A DNA stretch of 64,000 nt from NCBI RefSeq assembly GCF_019423705.1, contig NZ_JAHZAX010000010.1, positions 69,200 to 133,199 on the forward strand, read 5' to 3'. The position numbers and the translations under genes were made by a program. The first letter of the stretch is position 1. Each line of letters opens with the position of its first letter. The notes beneath the pieces are model-generated. The model was given only the letters and a program-made list of their open reading frames with translations, did no database searches and had not been told where the DNA came from. Shown here in pieces: positions 35,193-45,168 of the stretch. Source of the stretch: Ruminococcus sp. GTDB lineage: Bacteria > Bacillota > Clostridia > Oscillospirales > Ruminococcaceae.

Positions 35193-37154
35193 ATGTACAG
35201 ACTGAATTACGAACAGTTCGACAGGGACAATCAATATATCGGCGGCGATCTCGGTGCGGTGATAAGAGACGGCAAGACAGTTTTCAAGACCTGGTCGCCC
35301 CTTGCAACGGGCGTTTATCTGAATTTGTACCTTGACGGCGAGGGCAAGAGCAAGCTTGAATCGCTGCCAATGGAAAAGATCGATCACGGCGTTTGGTATG
35401 TTGAGCTGCTTCGTGAGCTTGACGGCGTGTTCTATACCTACACATTTGAGTTCGATCACAAGGTCAAAAAGGAAACTATCGACATCTATGCCAAAGCCTG
35501 CGGCGTGAACGGCAACGTGGGTGCGGTGGTAGATTTCAGAACTACCGACCCTGAGGGCTGGGACAAGGTCAAAAAGCCAAAGTGCGCAAATGCCTGCGAC
35601 GCTGTGGTTTACGAATGTCACGTCAGAGACTTTTCCGCCGACCCAACTTCTGGGATAGTGCCCGAAAACAGAGGAAAATATATCGCCTTTGCAAAGGAAG
35701 GCACAAGCTATGACGGCACGGCCACCTGCCTTGCTCACCTTAAAGAGCTTGGCGTTACCCACGTTCACCTGCTGCCTGTGGAAGATTATGCCACGGTCGA
35801 TGAGAGCAAGCCGTACCTCAACCAGTATAACTGGGGCTATGACCCTAAGAATTTCAACTGCCTTGAGGGCTCCTATTCAACGAACCCATATGACCCCAAA
35901 TGCAGGATAAGAGAGTTCAAGGAACTTGTTATGGCGCTGCACAAAAATGGTATCGGCGTTGTAATGGACGTGGTATACAATCACACTTATTATACAGAAG
36001 AATCAGCGTTTGAGAAGTCTTTCCCTTATTATTATCATAGGATAAGGAATGACGGCTCATTCTCAAATGGTTCGGGCTGCGGAAACGAAACGGCTTCAAA
36101 CCATATTATGATGAGAAAATTTATGATAGATTCGCTGAAATTCTGGGCGACTGAATATAAGATCGACGGCTTTAGATTTGATCTTATGGCGCTCCACGAT
36201 ATCGAAACTGTGAATATCATAAGAGATGAGCTCAATAAGATCGACCCGCAGATATTGATGTACGGCGAGGGCTGGACAGGCGGTGAATCGCCATTGCCTG
36301 CGGACAGGCTTGCCTATAAATGGAACTCATATCAGTTCGGCAGAGTTGGACTTTTCAACGATAATATCAGAGATTCTATCAAGGGCGGAACTTTCAATCC
36401 ATACGACAAGGGCTATATAAGCGGCAATAGGAATGCAGCTTCAACTCTTCGCCGTGGAATCGTCGGCTCTGTGCCGCACTATCAGATAAACGACGCAAAG
36501 GAAGCTTGCTGGGCGTTCGAGCCGACGCAGGCGGTGAATTACTGCGAGGCTCACGACAACAACACCCTTTGGGACAAGCTTTGCATTTCCGCAAAGAACG
36601 ATTCCGAGGAAGTAAGGATAAAAATGGACAAGCTTGCGGCTGCTATCGTGATACTTTCGCAGGGTATGCCATTTATCCAGCTTGGACAGGATTTTCTTCG
36701 CACAAAGCCGAGGATACTCAAGGAGGGTGAAACTCCTGATGATGTGAACATTTTCTCTCACGACAGCTACAACGCCCCTGACTTCACGAACGCTATCAAG
36801 TGGGACAGAAAGAAAAAATACAAGGAAGTTTTTGAGTATTACAAGGCGCTGATACGCCTTAGAAAGGGAAGCCCGCTTTTCAGAATGAGCACAAAGGAAG
36901 ACGTCAACGCTCATCTGCATTTCCTTCATCACGACGATTGGAACTGCATAAGCTGGAAGCTTGAGAAGGACGGGGAGTGTTATGTTATCGCACTCAACCC
37001 CTACTATGAATCAAGGCACTTCGGTCTTCCCGCGGGCAGATATTATGTGCGGCTTGACAATATGGGCAAGATGAACAAATTCCCTGTAACAGGCGGCTTT
37101 GACTGTCCGCCGCTGTCTGCTGTTGTCTATAAGCGTATCAAGGACAGAAAATAG
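35193..37154 (+). CDS. pulA: Type I pullulanase
   Basis: 653 residues, no signal peptide, so cytosolic. CBM48-like N-terminus, then GH13 barrel with type I pullulanase motif YNWGYDP, DVVYNH, GFRFDLMAL (nucleophile D330), YGEGWTGG (acid/base E359) and CEAHDNNT (D455). It debranches alpha-1,6 bonds in maltodextrins or glycogen. Own RBS (CAAGGGGC is weak). No further glycogen genes nearby. Confidence 0.94.
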   Translation: MYRLNYEQFDRDNQYIGGDLGAVIRDGKTVFKTWSPLATGVYLNLYLDGEGKSKLESLPMEKIDHGVWYVELLRELDGVFYTYTFEFDHKVKKETIDIYAKACGVNGNVGAVVDFRTTDPEGWDKVKKPKCANACDAVVYECHVRDFSADPTSGIVPENRGKYIAFAKEGTSYDGTATCLAHLKELGVTHVHLLPVEDYATVDESKPYLNQYNWGYDPKNFNCLEGSYSTNPYDPKCRIREFKELVMALHKNGIGVVMDVVYNHTYYTEESAFEKSFPYYYHRIRNDGSFSNGSGCGNETASNHIMMRKFMIDSLKFWATEYKIDGFRFDLMALHDIETVNIIRDELNKIDPQILMYGEGWTGGESPLPADRLAYKWNSYQFGRVGLFNDNIRDSIKGGTFNPYDKGYISGNRNAASTLRRGIVGSVPHYQINDAKEACWAFEPTQAVNYCEAHDNNTLWDKLCISAKNDSEEVRIKMDKLAAAIVILSQGMPFIQLGQDFLRTKPRILKEGETPDDVNIFSHDSYNAPDFTNAIKWDRKKKYKEVFEYYKALIRLRKGSPLFRMSTKEDVNAHLHFLHHDDWNCISWKLEKDGECYVIALNPYYESRHFGLPAGRYYVRLDNMGKMNKFPVTGGFDCPPLSAVVYKRIKDRK

Positions 37155-37165
37155 CGATTTGATCG

Positions 37166-37201
37166 TTTATTTAACATTTGATATTATGTATGTTAAATAA
37201 A
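37166..37201. repeat. Perfect 12-bp inverted repeat before the esterase gene
   Basis: TTTATTTAACAT (37166-37177) and ATGTTAAATAAA (37190-37201) with a 12-base loop. Either a weak pulA terminator or an operator upstream of the esterase promoter (TATAAT near 37231). Confidence 0.55.
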
Positions 37202-37327
37202 TATTCATACAATTTGTGGCGTGTTAATGTATAATTAAATTATCTGATTGGAAAATATTAAATCGGCGGACGGAAAAATAGACACAAAAATTGCCGATAC
37301 AAAGAAATCAAACAATGGAGGATCATT

Positions 37328-38746
37328 ATGAAGAAATTTTTAGCAGGACTTTGCTCTGCTGCCATCGCAGCAAGCTGCCTCGGCGTAACAGTAATGGCTG
37401 ACACCGAGACTTCGGACAAGCTCACCTCATATGAGGCAACAAGCGACAATGTAAAGCTTATCGGCCGTACGTACAGAAAGGGCGACAGCACTATTCTCGG
37501 TTATTCCGCAAGCGGTATCGAATTCAAGTGTACAGGCACAAAGGCTGTTTTCAATCTTAACGGCGAGGCTGGTGCGGTAAGGATCGGCGTTTTCGTTAAC
37601 GGCAAGCTTGCGAAGCAGGGCTACATAAAGAATAAGAAAACAAACGCAGTTGAGGTCGATCTCCCAGAGGGCGAGAGCACAGTTAAGCTCATAAAGCTTT
37701 CCGAGGGTGCACAGAGCGTTGTTGCAGTTGAGAGCTTTGAAGTTGACGGAGTTCCACAGCCAACAGCGGCTGCAAAGCATTCTATCGAGTTCATCGGCGA
37801 CTCTATCACCTGCGGTTATGGTGTTGACGACCCACTTGGCAAGAGCTTCTCTATCTACAACGAGAATGCGGCTAAGACATACGCATATAAGACAGCAAGA
37901 AATTTCGACGCTGATTACAGCTTTGTATCTGTCAGCGGCGCAGGAATAATTTCGGGCTACACAGGTTCAGCTGAAAAGAACGATCAGCTTCTTGTTCCCG
38001 ATTTCTATGACAAGTTCTGCTTCACTTGGAGCTGGCTCGGCGGCGAGGAAGTTGCGAAGTATGACTGGGATTTCTCACAGTATCAGCCTGAGCTTATCGT
38101 AATAAATCTTGGCACAAACGACAATTCATACACAAAGGGCGACGCTGACAAGTGCGCAGAGTATGAAAAAGGCTATGTAAATTTCCTCAAGCAGGTAAGA
38201 GAGAAGAACCCTGACGCTGAGATCCTTTGCACTCTTGGCATTATGGGTCAGGAGCTTTACCCTTCCGTTGCAAACGCGGTTGATGCTTACACGACTGAAA
38301 CAGGCGACAGCAAGGTATCAGTTTTCGAGTTCAGTAATCAGGACAGCGAAAATAACGGCTATGCAGTTGACTATCACCCATCTGCCGTTTCACACAAGAC
38401 AGCAGCAGCTGAGCTTTCATATGCTATCGAGGGCATTTACGGCTGGGAGAGAGTTGAGCCTGAGGACGACGGCGTTGACGCAATGACAAAGGATGATGAC
38501 GAAGAGTTCAGCAGCATTGTTGAAGATTCATCATCACAGGCTGAGGAAAGCGAAGCAAGCGAGCCAACATCTGAGGCTGAGAGCTCCACAGCAGACAGCA
38601 GCTCAGCGGCAGCTTCTGAGGCAACATCATCAAAGGCAGCGGCAAATTCCAGCACGACCAACCCTAACACAAATGCGGCAATGGGTGTCGCTATCGGACT
38701 TGCAGCACTTGCAGGCGCAGCTATCGTTTGCACAAAGAGAAAGTAA
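37328..38746 (+). CDS. Cell-surface SGNH esterase (CE2-like acetyl esterase)
   Basis: 472 residues. Signal peptide (cleavage after VMA, residue 24), jelly-roll domain (about 30-150), SGNH hydrolase with S159 in EFIGDSITCGYG, SGAGI, the GTND motif in INLGTNDNS and D348-Y-H350. This two-domain order fits CE2 acetyl esterases, which deacetylate plant polysaccharides. The last 100 residues are a Ser/Glu/Ala-rich stalk followed by one membrane helix and TKRK, so it is anchored to the surface. RBS GGAGG. Confidence 0.9.
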   Translation: MKKFLAGLCSAAIAASCLGVTVMADTETSDKLTSYEATSDNVKLIGRTYRKGDSTILGYSASGIEFKCTGTKAVFNLNGEAGAVRIGVFVNGKLAKQGYIKNKKTNAVEVDLPEGESTVKLIKLSEGAQSVVAVESFEVDGVPQPTAAAKHSIEFIGDSITCGYGVDDPLGKSFSIYNENAAKTYAYKTARNFDADYSFVSVSGAGIISGYTGSAEKNDQLLVPDFYDKFCFTWSWLGGEEVAKYDWDFSQYQPELIVINLGTNDNSYTKGDADKCAEYEKGYVNFLKQVREKNPDAEILCTLGIMGQELYPSVANAVDAYTTETGDSKVSVFEFSNQDSENNGYAVDYHPSAVSHKTAAAELSYAIEGIYGWERVEPEDDGVDAMTKDDDEEFSSIVEDSSSQAEESEASEPTSEAESSTADSSSAAASEATSSKAAANSSTTNPNTNAAMGVAIGLAALAGAAIVCTKRK

Positions 38747-38782
38747 TTTCATTTTGATGAAGTAAAATTGAGATAAAAAGGC

Positions 38783-38820
38783 AAAAGCCCCGAGGGAATA
38801 TCCTTGGGGCTTTTGTTTTG
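38783..38820 (+). terminator. Terminator of the esterase gene
   Basis: AAAAGCCCCGAGG / CCTTGGGGCTTTT hairpin with following GTTTTG. Confidence 0.9.
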
Positions 38821-38829
38821 GTGTGCTTA

Positions 38830-40536
38830 TTAGCTGTTTGAATTGCCTGCTGTCTTGTAAGCGTCGATCATCTTCTTGCTGGTGAGTCCAGAACGCCGAG
38901 CATATCTTTCTCCGTTCCTAATGTATGTCATCGGCTCTGATTCACCTGTCAGAAGTTTAATTTCCAGTTTCATTGTGTTCTTATTTATTGGAACTACACT
39001 TATACGGTCTATGACTGCCTTTGCCATTTCGTCGACTTGTTCCTTGTTCATTGGTAGGCTAGGATCATACATTTCACGGAAGTATTTTTCAATCCGCTTT
39101 ATAGCTTTTGCATAACTATTGTCGTTTTCGCTTTTCTTTTCGATAAATCTTATCTGATGTTCTATTCCTTTTATTAGTTCGCTGCTCTCGGTATTACGTT
39201 TTGTAAATTCTGATTTTGTGATAAGCTCCTCAATATAAAGCTCCAGCAGTTTATCACGCTTTTTATTTTCCTTTTCCAGTGTTGCTTTCAGGCCGCTTAC
39301 CTGCCGCATTGCCTCGGCAGAGCGGTCTGATTCTTTGTATATACGCAGGAATGTTTCAACATAATCCTCGAGGTTTTCAACAATATCTTTGAAAAATCCA
39401 GATAGTATTTTATAAAGTTCTGATTCCATTATTGCAAATGAAGCACAGCTTTTTGCACCTTCTTTCTTTTTTTCTGAGCATATCCATTGATATATTGGCT
39501 GACCTTTTGATACGCTGTTTGAATAGCTTGTACGCCAGTATGGCTTATCATGAGCGGCACACCATATCTTGCCTGTGAAAACACTTGTGTCTTTAAATGA
39601 GTGTTCACGGCTTTTTATGGCAGCACTTCTTGTTTCAAATATTCTGTTGCACTTGTTCCATATTTCCTCAGATACTATGGCAGGTACGACTTCGCCTGTT
39701 TCGTCTTTGTACATCACCCATTCTTCTTTGGGTAAAAAACGCTGTTCTTTTGTGCGGTAGTCAACTATTCTTACTTTGTTACCACAGTAAAATCCTTTAT
39801 ATTTTGGGTTTTGTATAATGCCTGAAACGGTGTTGTGATGTATCCTTGTACCATTGCGTCCACGGTAGCCCTTATCATATAGTATTCGTTCTATCTTTCT
39901 GACGCTCATATCACCAGTAGAGTAAAGGTCAAATATCATTCTTACCATTTCTGCTTCAGGTTCGTTTATGACAAGTTTACAGTCATCTTTATCATAGCCG
40001 AATATACGATTGTTGCCCATAACATTTCCGCTTTCTATTGAACGCTTGTGACCCCAACGAACACGTTCAGAAAGCTTCCTGACTTCATCAGCGGCGATGC
40101 TTGACATTATAGTAAGACGCATTTCGCTGTCAGAATCAATGGTACAAATGTTATCATTTTGGAAGAATACCCCTACCCCTGCTCGGAGAAGATCACGGGT
40201 ATAGGTAAGGCTGTCGATAGTATTTCTTGCGAAACGGCTGACTTCTTTTGTAAGTACAAGGTCAAACCTTCCTGCTTTTCCATCTTCGATCATTTTCATA
40301 AATTCAGCACGGTTTTCAGCGTGTTCTCCTCTGACCCTGTCAACATACCCCTCAATGTAATTCCAATTTGGGTTTGACTTTATCATCTCTGTAAAGAAGT
40401 TTATCTGATTTTCAATAGAGTTTTCCTGTTCATCACGGGTCGTTGATACTCGTGCATAAAATGTAACATTGATTTCAAGATCAAAAATTGTTTTCCGCTC
40501 ACGTTTCATAAGGTCAGCGGCTGCATAAATATCCAT
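38830..40536 (-). CDS. Large serine recombinase
   Basis: 568 residues. Resolvase domain with catalytic Ser31 in YARVSTTRDEQENS, LTKEVSRFARN, then the recombinase domain, a zinc-ribbon-like segment (CAAHDKPYWRTSYS ... WICSEKK ... CASF) and a long coiled-coil region (about 420-500). Typical of integrases of mobilisable or conjugative elements. Ends ten bases from the esterase terminator, so it likely sits near one element end. RBS AAGGAGAATTTTA. Confidence 0.93.
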   Translation of the reverse strand: MDIYAAADLMKRERKTIFDLEINVTFYARVSTTRDEQENSIENQINFFTEMIKSNPNWNYIEGYVDRVRGEHAENRAEFMKMIEDGKAGRFDLVLTKEVSRFARNTIDSLTYTRDLLRAGVGVFFQNDNICTIDSDSEMRLTIMSSIAADEVRKLSERVRWGHKRSIESGNVMGNNRIFGYDKDDCKLVINEPEAEMVRMIFDLYSTGDMSVRKIERILYDKGYRGRNGTRIHHNTVSGIIQNPKYKGFYCGNKVRIVDYRTKEQRFLPKEEWVMYKDETGEVVPAIVSEEIWNKCNRIFETRSAAIKSREHSFKDTSVFTGKIWCAAHDKPYWRTSYSNSVSKGQPIYQWICSEKKKEGAKSCASFAIMESELYKILSGFFKDIVENLEDYVETFLRIYKESDRSAEAMRQVSGLKATLEKENKKRDKLLELYIEELITKSEFTKRNTESSELIKGIEHQIRFIEKKSENDNSYAKAIKRIEKYFREMYDPSLPMNKEQVDEMAKAVIDRISVVPINKNTMKLEIKLLTGESEPMTYIRNGERYARRSGLTSKKMIDAYKTAGNSNS

Positions 40537-40691
40537 TAAAATTCTCCTTTCGTCAAAGCCTTGACTGATTGTTTTGACTTTGATTTTGTTTAGTTAATAT
40601 GATTATACCATGCCGACAGCACAGGGTCAATGGCACGGAATAACTTACCTGTGGCAATATGTAGCAATGCCTTTCGGCACTGCATTTGCGG

Positions 40692-40841
40692 TCATGCCGC
40701 CAGTCTTTCGATCATCATTATCATTCTGTTGTACTTTTTGATGTCGATCTCGCCGCTGTTGAGCAGCAGCTTAGTCCAAGCAGCCAGGGTTTTCTTCTTC
40801 ATTTCCAGCTTGGAATAGGGACTTTTCGGATTTTTACTCAA
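40692..40841 (-). CDS. Small helical protein, 49 residues
   Basis: TTG at 40841 follows AAGGAGAG at 7 bases and starts MSKNPKSPYSKLEMKKKT; the frame upstream is open but lacks such a site. The product is basic and helical (LLLNSGEIDIKKYNRMIMMI). Located just upstream of the recombinase and in the same direction; a role as directionality factor or regulator is only a guess. Confidence 0.5.
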   Translation of the reverse strand: MSKNPKSPYSKLEMKKKTLAAWTKLLLNSGEIDIKKYNRMIMMIERLAA

Positions 40842-41492
40842 TAGACATCTCTCCTTTTCCATTTGCATCAGTAATATTTTCTCACACTCATCAAAAATTA
40901 TCCATTTGTTTTTCACTGTTTTTCCAGTCAATGATATCACAAAAACTTTGAAATAGTAATCACCAACTGCAACAAAAAACTTGCTTGATTTTATTGCATT
41001 TATACCTTTCGACGCCGACACGATAGCACGCATTTACGCTGTTTCAGCCTGATTTTAGCGGTGTGCGACCTCTGAATTATCAAGGACCTGTTTTTACGAC
41101 CCCATTGACTTCTCGACCTTGTCGTATCTCGCAAACTGCGTATTTACGACACTTTTGCGGCGAGCTTTGCTCGTTCGCTGTGAGCGTATCGGGGGCTTTG
41201 ACCCCGATACTTTAACTTGCAATGAAATATTATGCGTTTCCTTATCTCTTGTAAAAGTCATTTTTTCTCACCATAAGCTAAACTTTCTCATCTGTATTGT
41301 CACTGTTTTCAACGCATCGCCCACATCGGCTCACAAATCGCTTGTATGTGGTTTTGGTGAGTTTCTGCTAAACTTACCCGACTGATTTTTTTAGCCCACA
41401 AATCGCCCCACGTTCGCTGATTTGGGTTGACAGTAAACATTGATTTAACTTTTTACTGTCACACTCTGTGAATTAAGATTTTACAAGGTTTT
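40842..41492. other. Non-coding stretch in the mobile region
   Basis: No convincing gene. Contains CGAGC-TTTG-CTCG (41161-41173) and the perfect 9-bp stem GTATCGGGG / CCCCGATAC (41186-41210) that is followed by only three T residues. Base composition is AT-rich with GC islands at the hairpins. Confidence 0.55.
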
Positions 41493-42527
41493 TCAGACTT
41501 TTTGAATCAGCTTGTTGACAGTAACTTCGCTAGTGTTTTTACTGTCACTGCTGTCACGCTCACGGTCGTAATGAAGAATTATCAGCCTGCCGTTTCTAGT
41601 TCGCTTGTACTGAAAATCTATCCCGTACTTTCTGAGTGTGTAGCCGTTCTGAACCAGATCTCTTGTAACTCTATTCGGATAGAATTGTTCTTGCGTGACT
41701 TCTTTTAGTTCGCTTACAAGTTCAGACGCCATACCTGAAAACGAAATGTGCTTTTTTAGATAAACATACAACGCTGCAAGAAAAATGTTGTCTTTGGTTT
41801 TGCTTGTGGACAACTCATCTGTAACTATCCACTTTTTCAAGTCACTATCGAAATGCAAACTTATTTCTGCGTTTTCAATATCACGTCCTACACAATAGAG
41901 TTTTGCATTACGGCTTCCACGTTTTGTTTCGATCAGAACCATACTGCCGTCAACACAACCGCTGATTCCTGTACTTCCTGAGATCATATTAAACGGGTCC
42001 GTATCCTTGCATTTTCTTGTATGATGTACAACTATTATTGCGATTTCAAGCTTGTCAGCAAGTGCTTTTAGCACAGAGAGCTCTTTGTAATCTGAACCAT
42101 AGCTTGAATCAGTATCGCTGCGAACCATTTGCAGAGTGTCAATGAACACAATTTTTAGACCGCAATGTTCAATTTTAAAACTTTCGATTTGTTCTTCAAG
42201 TCCGTTGCCGATAGATTCAGACATAACAGAGAAGTACAAATTTTCAGTTGGCACATCAGTTATTTCATACAAGCGATTTTGAATACGAACGTAGCTATCC
42301 TCTAAACACAAATACAATGCCGTGCCCTGCAATGTTTTCTGACCTAAAACACTTTCTCCTTTTGATATTGACAAGCACATATCAAGTGCCAACCAAGATT
42401 TGCCGACCTTTGGTGCTCCTGCTAAGATATACAAACCTTGTGCGATCAAGCCGTCTATAACGAACTCTATTGGCTTGTACACAGTTGTCATTATTTCTTC
42501 GCAGGATCGAGTGATGAGTTTTTTCAC
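41493..42527 (-). CDS. RepA/DnaB-like AAA ATPase
   Basis: 344 residues. Walker A GAPKVGKSW, Walker B VFIDTLQMV, and the IIVVHHTRKCKDTDPFNMISGSTG-like sensor stretch match the RecA-fold replication ATPases (AAA_25) of plasmids, phages and mobile elements. Likely element replication or maintenance. GTG start at 42527 behind AGGAGGTCTGGTAGC. No relaxase or replication initiator was seen nearby. Confidence 0.85.
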   Translation of the reverse strand: MKKLITRSCEEIMTTVYKPIEFVIDGLIAQGLYILAGAPKVGKSWLALDMCLSISKGESVLGQKTLQGTALYLCLEDSYVRIQNRLYEITDVPTENLYFSVMSESIGNGLEEQIESFKIEHCGLKIVFIDTLQMVRSDTDSSYGSDYKELSVLKALADKLEIAIIVVHHTRKCKDTDPFNMISGSTGISGCVDGSMVLIETKRGSRNAKLYCVGRDIENAEISLHFDSDLKKWIVTDELSTSKTKDNIFLAALYVYLKKHISFSGMASELVSELKEVTQEQFYPNRVTRDLVQNGYTLRKYGIDFQYKRTRNGRLIILHYDRERDSSDSKNTSEVTVNKLIQKV

Positions 42528-42605
42528 GCTACCAGACCTCCTATTCTGTTTTCAAGTTTCTGTTATTGTCACTCAACATAGCGAAATTTATATTCAAAAC
42601 AAAAA

Positions 42606-42636
42606 GCTCGCAAAGACTTTTAAAATCTTTACGAGC
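42606..42636 (-). terminator. Hairpin with minus-strand T run
   Basis: On the minus strand GCTCGTAAAGA / TCTTTGCGAGC followed by TTTTTGTTTT. It ends transcripts entering the ATPase gene from upstream. Confidence 0.8.
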
Positions 42637-42726
42637 CTATATTATTCTCCATTCTTATGGTATCGCATTTTAATACGTTTGTCAATAGTCATGGTCCATT
42701 TTCATTGTTTTGCACAGGAGATTTGA

Positions 42727-42790
42727 TTTTGACACGGGGGTAAGATGTGCGTTTTCGCCGTCGCACTGTGAGATACCCCCTATGTCAAAA
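42727..42790. repeat. Nested 64-base inverted repeat
   Basis: Outer arms TTTTGACACGGGGGTA (42727-42742) and TACCCCCTATGTCAAAA (42774-42790) pair apart from one small bulge; an inner stem GTGCG / CGCAC (42747-42766) caps them. Lies just upstream of the ATPase gene in a low-GC region. Confidence 0.75.
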
Positions 42791-42845
42791 CGTTATTAAT
42801 TTAACAGAAGTGAATTTTTAGAGAACTTTTGCCTTAATAAAAGTT

Positions 42846-42881
42846 CAGTCGCAAGTTACCCTTTGGGGCTTCTTGCGACTG
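42846..42881 (-). terminator. Hairpin after the secreted protein gene
   Basis: Perfect 10-bp stem CAGTCGCAAG / CTTGCGACTG; on the minus strand followed by AACTTTTATT, a weak T run. Confidence 0.55.
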
Positions 42882-42938
42882 ATGTTATGTGTCATAGTTG
42901 CAACTCAAATTTTATTTGAACTTTTAAATGGTCAACCT

Positions 42939-43391
42939 TTAAAATGAAACGGTTGTTTTTGTAACCGTTATGGTTTTGGCAGTCATATTTGAAATGAAGA
43001 ATTTGTAATTTCCGCCTTTGGTTATTTTCATTGTGCAAGTATAAACATACCCATCACCGCTTGAATTCGCTTTAACGGTATGTGATTTTTGAACATATGT
43101 TGAACCCTGATAATAACCACAGTTTACATTAGATTCTTTAGTTTTCATATAAAATTTAAGTGTAACTGTAGTATTAGCGGCAATTGCCCATCCATTATCA
43201 CCAGAAGCAAAGCCCATTGTGACTCCTTGGTCAATTTTACAAGAACCAAATGTTGCAGTACTTCTTAAGTATGGATTGATAATCATTTCATTGCTGACAG
43301 GTGGAATAACTGTTTCATCATCTGCGTAACAAATTGTAGCAAAGCTAAAAATCATACACAGAGAAAGCAATAGGGAAACAATTTTTTTCAT
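42939..43391 (-). CDS. Secreted protein of unknown function linked to the BlaR1-like sensor
   Basis: 150 residues. Signal peptide with cleavage after CYA (residue 23). The mature part is a beta-rich domain of about 120 residues with GYYQGSTYVQKSHTV and NYKFFISNMTAKTITVTK. The end resembles the ectodomain end of the BlaR1-like protein two genes upstream (GYYQNGTEHRIF and HTFYLKNYSAYKITLSE). No catalytic motif seen. RBS AAAGGAGG. Last gene of a probable four-gene run. Confidence 0.75.
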   Translation of the reverse strand: MKKIVSLLLSLCMIFSFATICYADDETVIPPVSNEMIINPYLRSTATFGSCKIDQGVTMGFASGDNGWAIAANTTVTLKFYMKTKESNVNCGYYQGSTYVQKSHTVKANSSGDGYVYTCTMKITKGGNYKFFISNMTAKTITVTKTTVSF

Positions 43392-43452
43392 TGCAAAACA
43401 ACCTCCTTTCTAAAAAAATTATATATTATTAGGCCTTAATAATATTCTTAAT

Positions 43453-45168
43453 TTAATAATTTAATAATACAGTAACCATCCCGTGAACTTCACAAATGGA
43501 AAAAGTCTTTTTGTATTTCTCAAGCTTTCCTTGATAATCATTTTTGCGGTTGTCAAGAAGTATTATTTCAGCTTTTGAAACATCAGCATTATCCAAAAGA
43601 TATACATTATCAAATTTGTAAAGCGACGGTATTATATATGTGTCTGCATATATGCAGACGGTTTTGTCTATGGTGTCGATAAATTCGTTAGTCTGCGTTA
43701 TAAGTGCGGTGTTTTCATATCGTTCGGTGTATAACTGTATTTTATCACTAACTGTAACCGAGAAAAGTATGACCGCTGACATTGCGGATATAAGTAATAC
43801 CTTTCGTTTCTGCTTTAATGTTGATACCTCTTTAACAAAAGCACAGAAAAGCATTGCTCCGCTTCCGAAAACGTATTGGTAATCTACATTATATTGATAT
43901 GTGTAGTCTGTGCTGAGGTTAACGATTATCAGCGGAACGAGCAAAAACAGATCTGACGCTTTGTTTATTTTAAAGCAAACAAAAATAAAAGGCACTGTCA
44001 TCAACAGCAGGAAAAGCAGTTTATCTACTGTTATCAGATTTGACACAAAATATGCCGGGTTCTTTATGACGTTTAAGATCACCGCAATAAGTCCGCTGTC
44101 GTTTTCGGCCAAGTAAATGTCATATCGGTTTACTTTTACACCCTCGCCAAAAATGTTTATGTATAAATTTGTGCCAATAAAGCCAAGTATGCCAATTATA
44201 GTGATAAGTAAACCGCTGGTCTTTTTCTTTTTGGAAAACAAGGAATACAGACCTAGGCAAATGATGTATACCCCTGCGTCCTCTTTGACTGAGAGTATAA
44301 GCAGACACGCTGCAACTTCACCAATGTGATTTTTCTTGCACATAAAATAATACAGCCACAATATAAATGCAGGCAAAAACATATTCTCGTGGATATCAAA
44401 AAACTGAGAACTGCAAAATGCAGGGTAGAAAAGATATATTATGCTGCACAAAACGGTGTCAGTTCTGCCGAGCTTGTAAAGCCTGCATATTTTTATCAGC
44501 GGCAATACTCCGCTTGCAATGATAAGCACTTGCAATATGACTAAAACAACCGAGTTTCTAAATATCATATATATTGGCAGTAGCAAATACCAGCAGGGTG
44601 AGAAATGCACATTGAAATGTGACATAAGCACATTTCGTTCGACCGTGGTGTATTGCTTGCCCGTTTTACTCATATATTCAAACATTTGCAGAAAAATTCC
44701 CATATCAAAGCACGATGATTCATAGCTTTTTAGTCTGCATACGGTGCCGATCATCAATATTGTTACTGATATCACCGTGAACAACAGAACTGAAATTATC
44801 TCCGTTTTTCGGCATTTTAATATTTCAGTTTCCTTTATATCAGCAAACCTAAATATTATTATAGCCAAAACAGCAATGCAGGCAAAGCCGAAATATGCTG
44901 TGGTATTGGTCATTTTCCATATTGATATCAACGAATAAGCAAATATCAATCCTGTCAAAAGCAAATTTAAATTAACTCTTTTGAAAACAGTTATAAGGCA
45001 AAGTGTTGCTGAAAATGCGATGGTGGGAATGACTAATTGCAGCAGCGAAATGTTCGATACATAATACTTTGAGATAGGATTGGCGTCGCTGATAAGCATG
45101 GTATACAAACAGCCAAGAATATATCCGCATAAAATACACGAGAGGAGGTTTTGTTTGTTACTGAACAT
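43453..45168 (-). CDS. DUF2079 multi-pass membrane protein
   Basis: 571 residues, about 13 helices. The DUF2079 hallmarks are present: SCFDMGIFLQMFEYMSKTG, SHFNVHFSPCWYLLLPIY, and FFDIHENMFLPAFILWLYY, which belong to GT-C-like integral membrane proteins. Substrate unknown. ATG 45168 (MFSNKQNL) has GGAG 10 bases upstream; a TTG at 45177 is too close to it. Overlaps the blaR1-like gene by 11 bases. Confidence 0.85.
   Translation of the reverse strand: MFSNKQNLLSCILCGYILGCLYTMLISDANPISKYYVSNISLLQLVIPTIAFSATLCLITVFKRVNLNLLLTGLIFAYSLISIWKMTNTTAYFGFACIAVLAIIIFRFADIKETEILKCRKTEIISVLLFTVISVTILMIGTVCRLKSYESSCFDMGIFLQMFEYMSKTGKQYTTVERNVLMSHFNVHFSPCWYLLLPIYMIFRNSVVLVILQVLIIASGVLPLIKICRLYKLGRTDTVLCSIIYLFYPAFCSSQFFDIHENMFLPAFILWLYYFMCKKNHIGEVAACLLILSVKEDAGVYIICLGLYSLFSKKKKTSGLLITIIGILGFIGTNLYINIFGEGVKVNRYDIYLAENDSGLIAVILNVIKNPAYFVSNLITVDKLLFLLLMTVPFIFVCFKINKASDLFLLVPLIIVNLSTDYTYQYNVDYQYVFGSGAMLFCAFVKEVSTLKQKRKVLLISAMSAVILFSVTVSDKIQLYTERYENTALITQTNEFIDTIDKTVCIYADTYIIPSLYKFDNVYLLDNADVSKAEIILLDNRKNDYQGKLEKYKKTFSICEVHGMVTVLLNY

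Larger units (their letters stand above)
42528..42938. other. Structured non-coding region
   Basis: 411 bases with three hairpins (42606-42636, 42727-42790, 42846-42881) and no gene I can support. Confidence 0.7.

Noticed and set aside
41119..41385. 88-codon plus-strand frame in the mobile region
   Set aside because: It reads through GC-rich hairpins, has no ribosome site and no coherent protein pattern.
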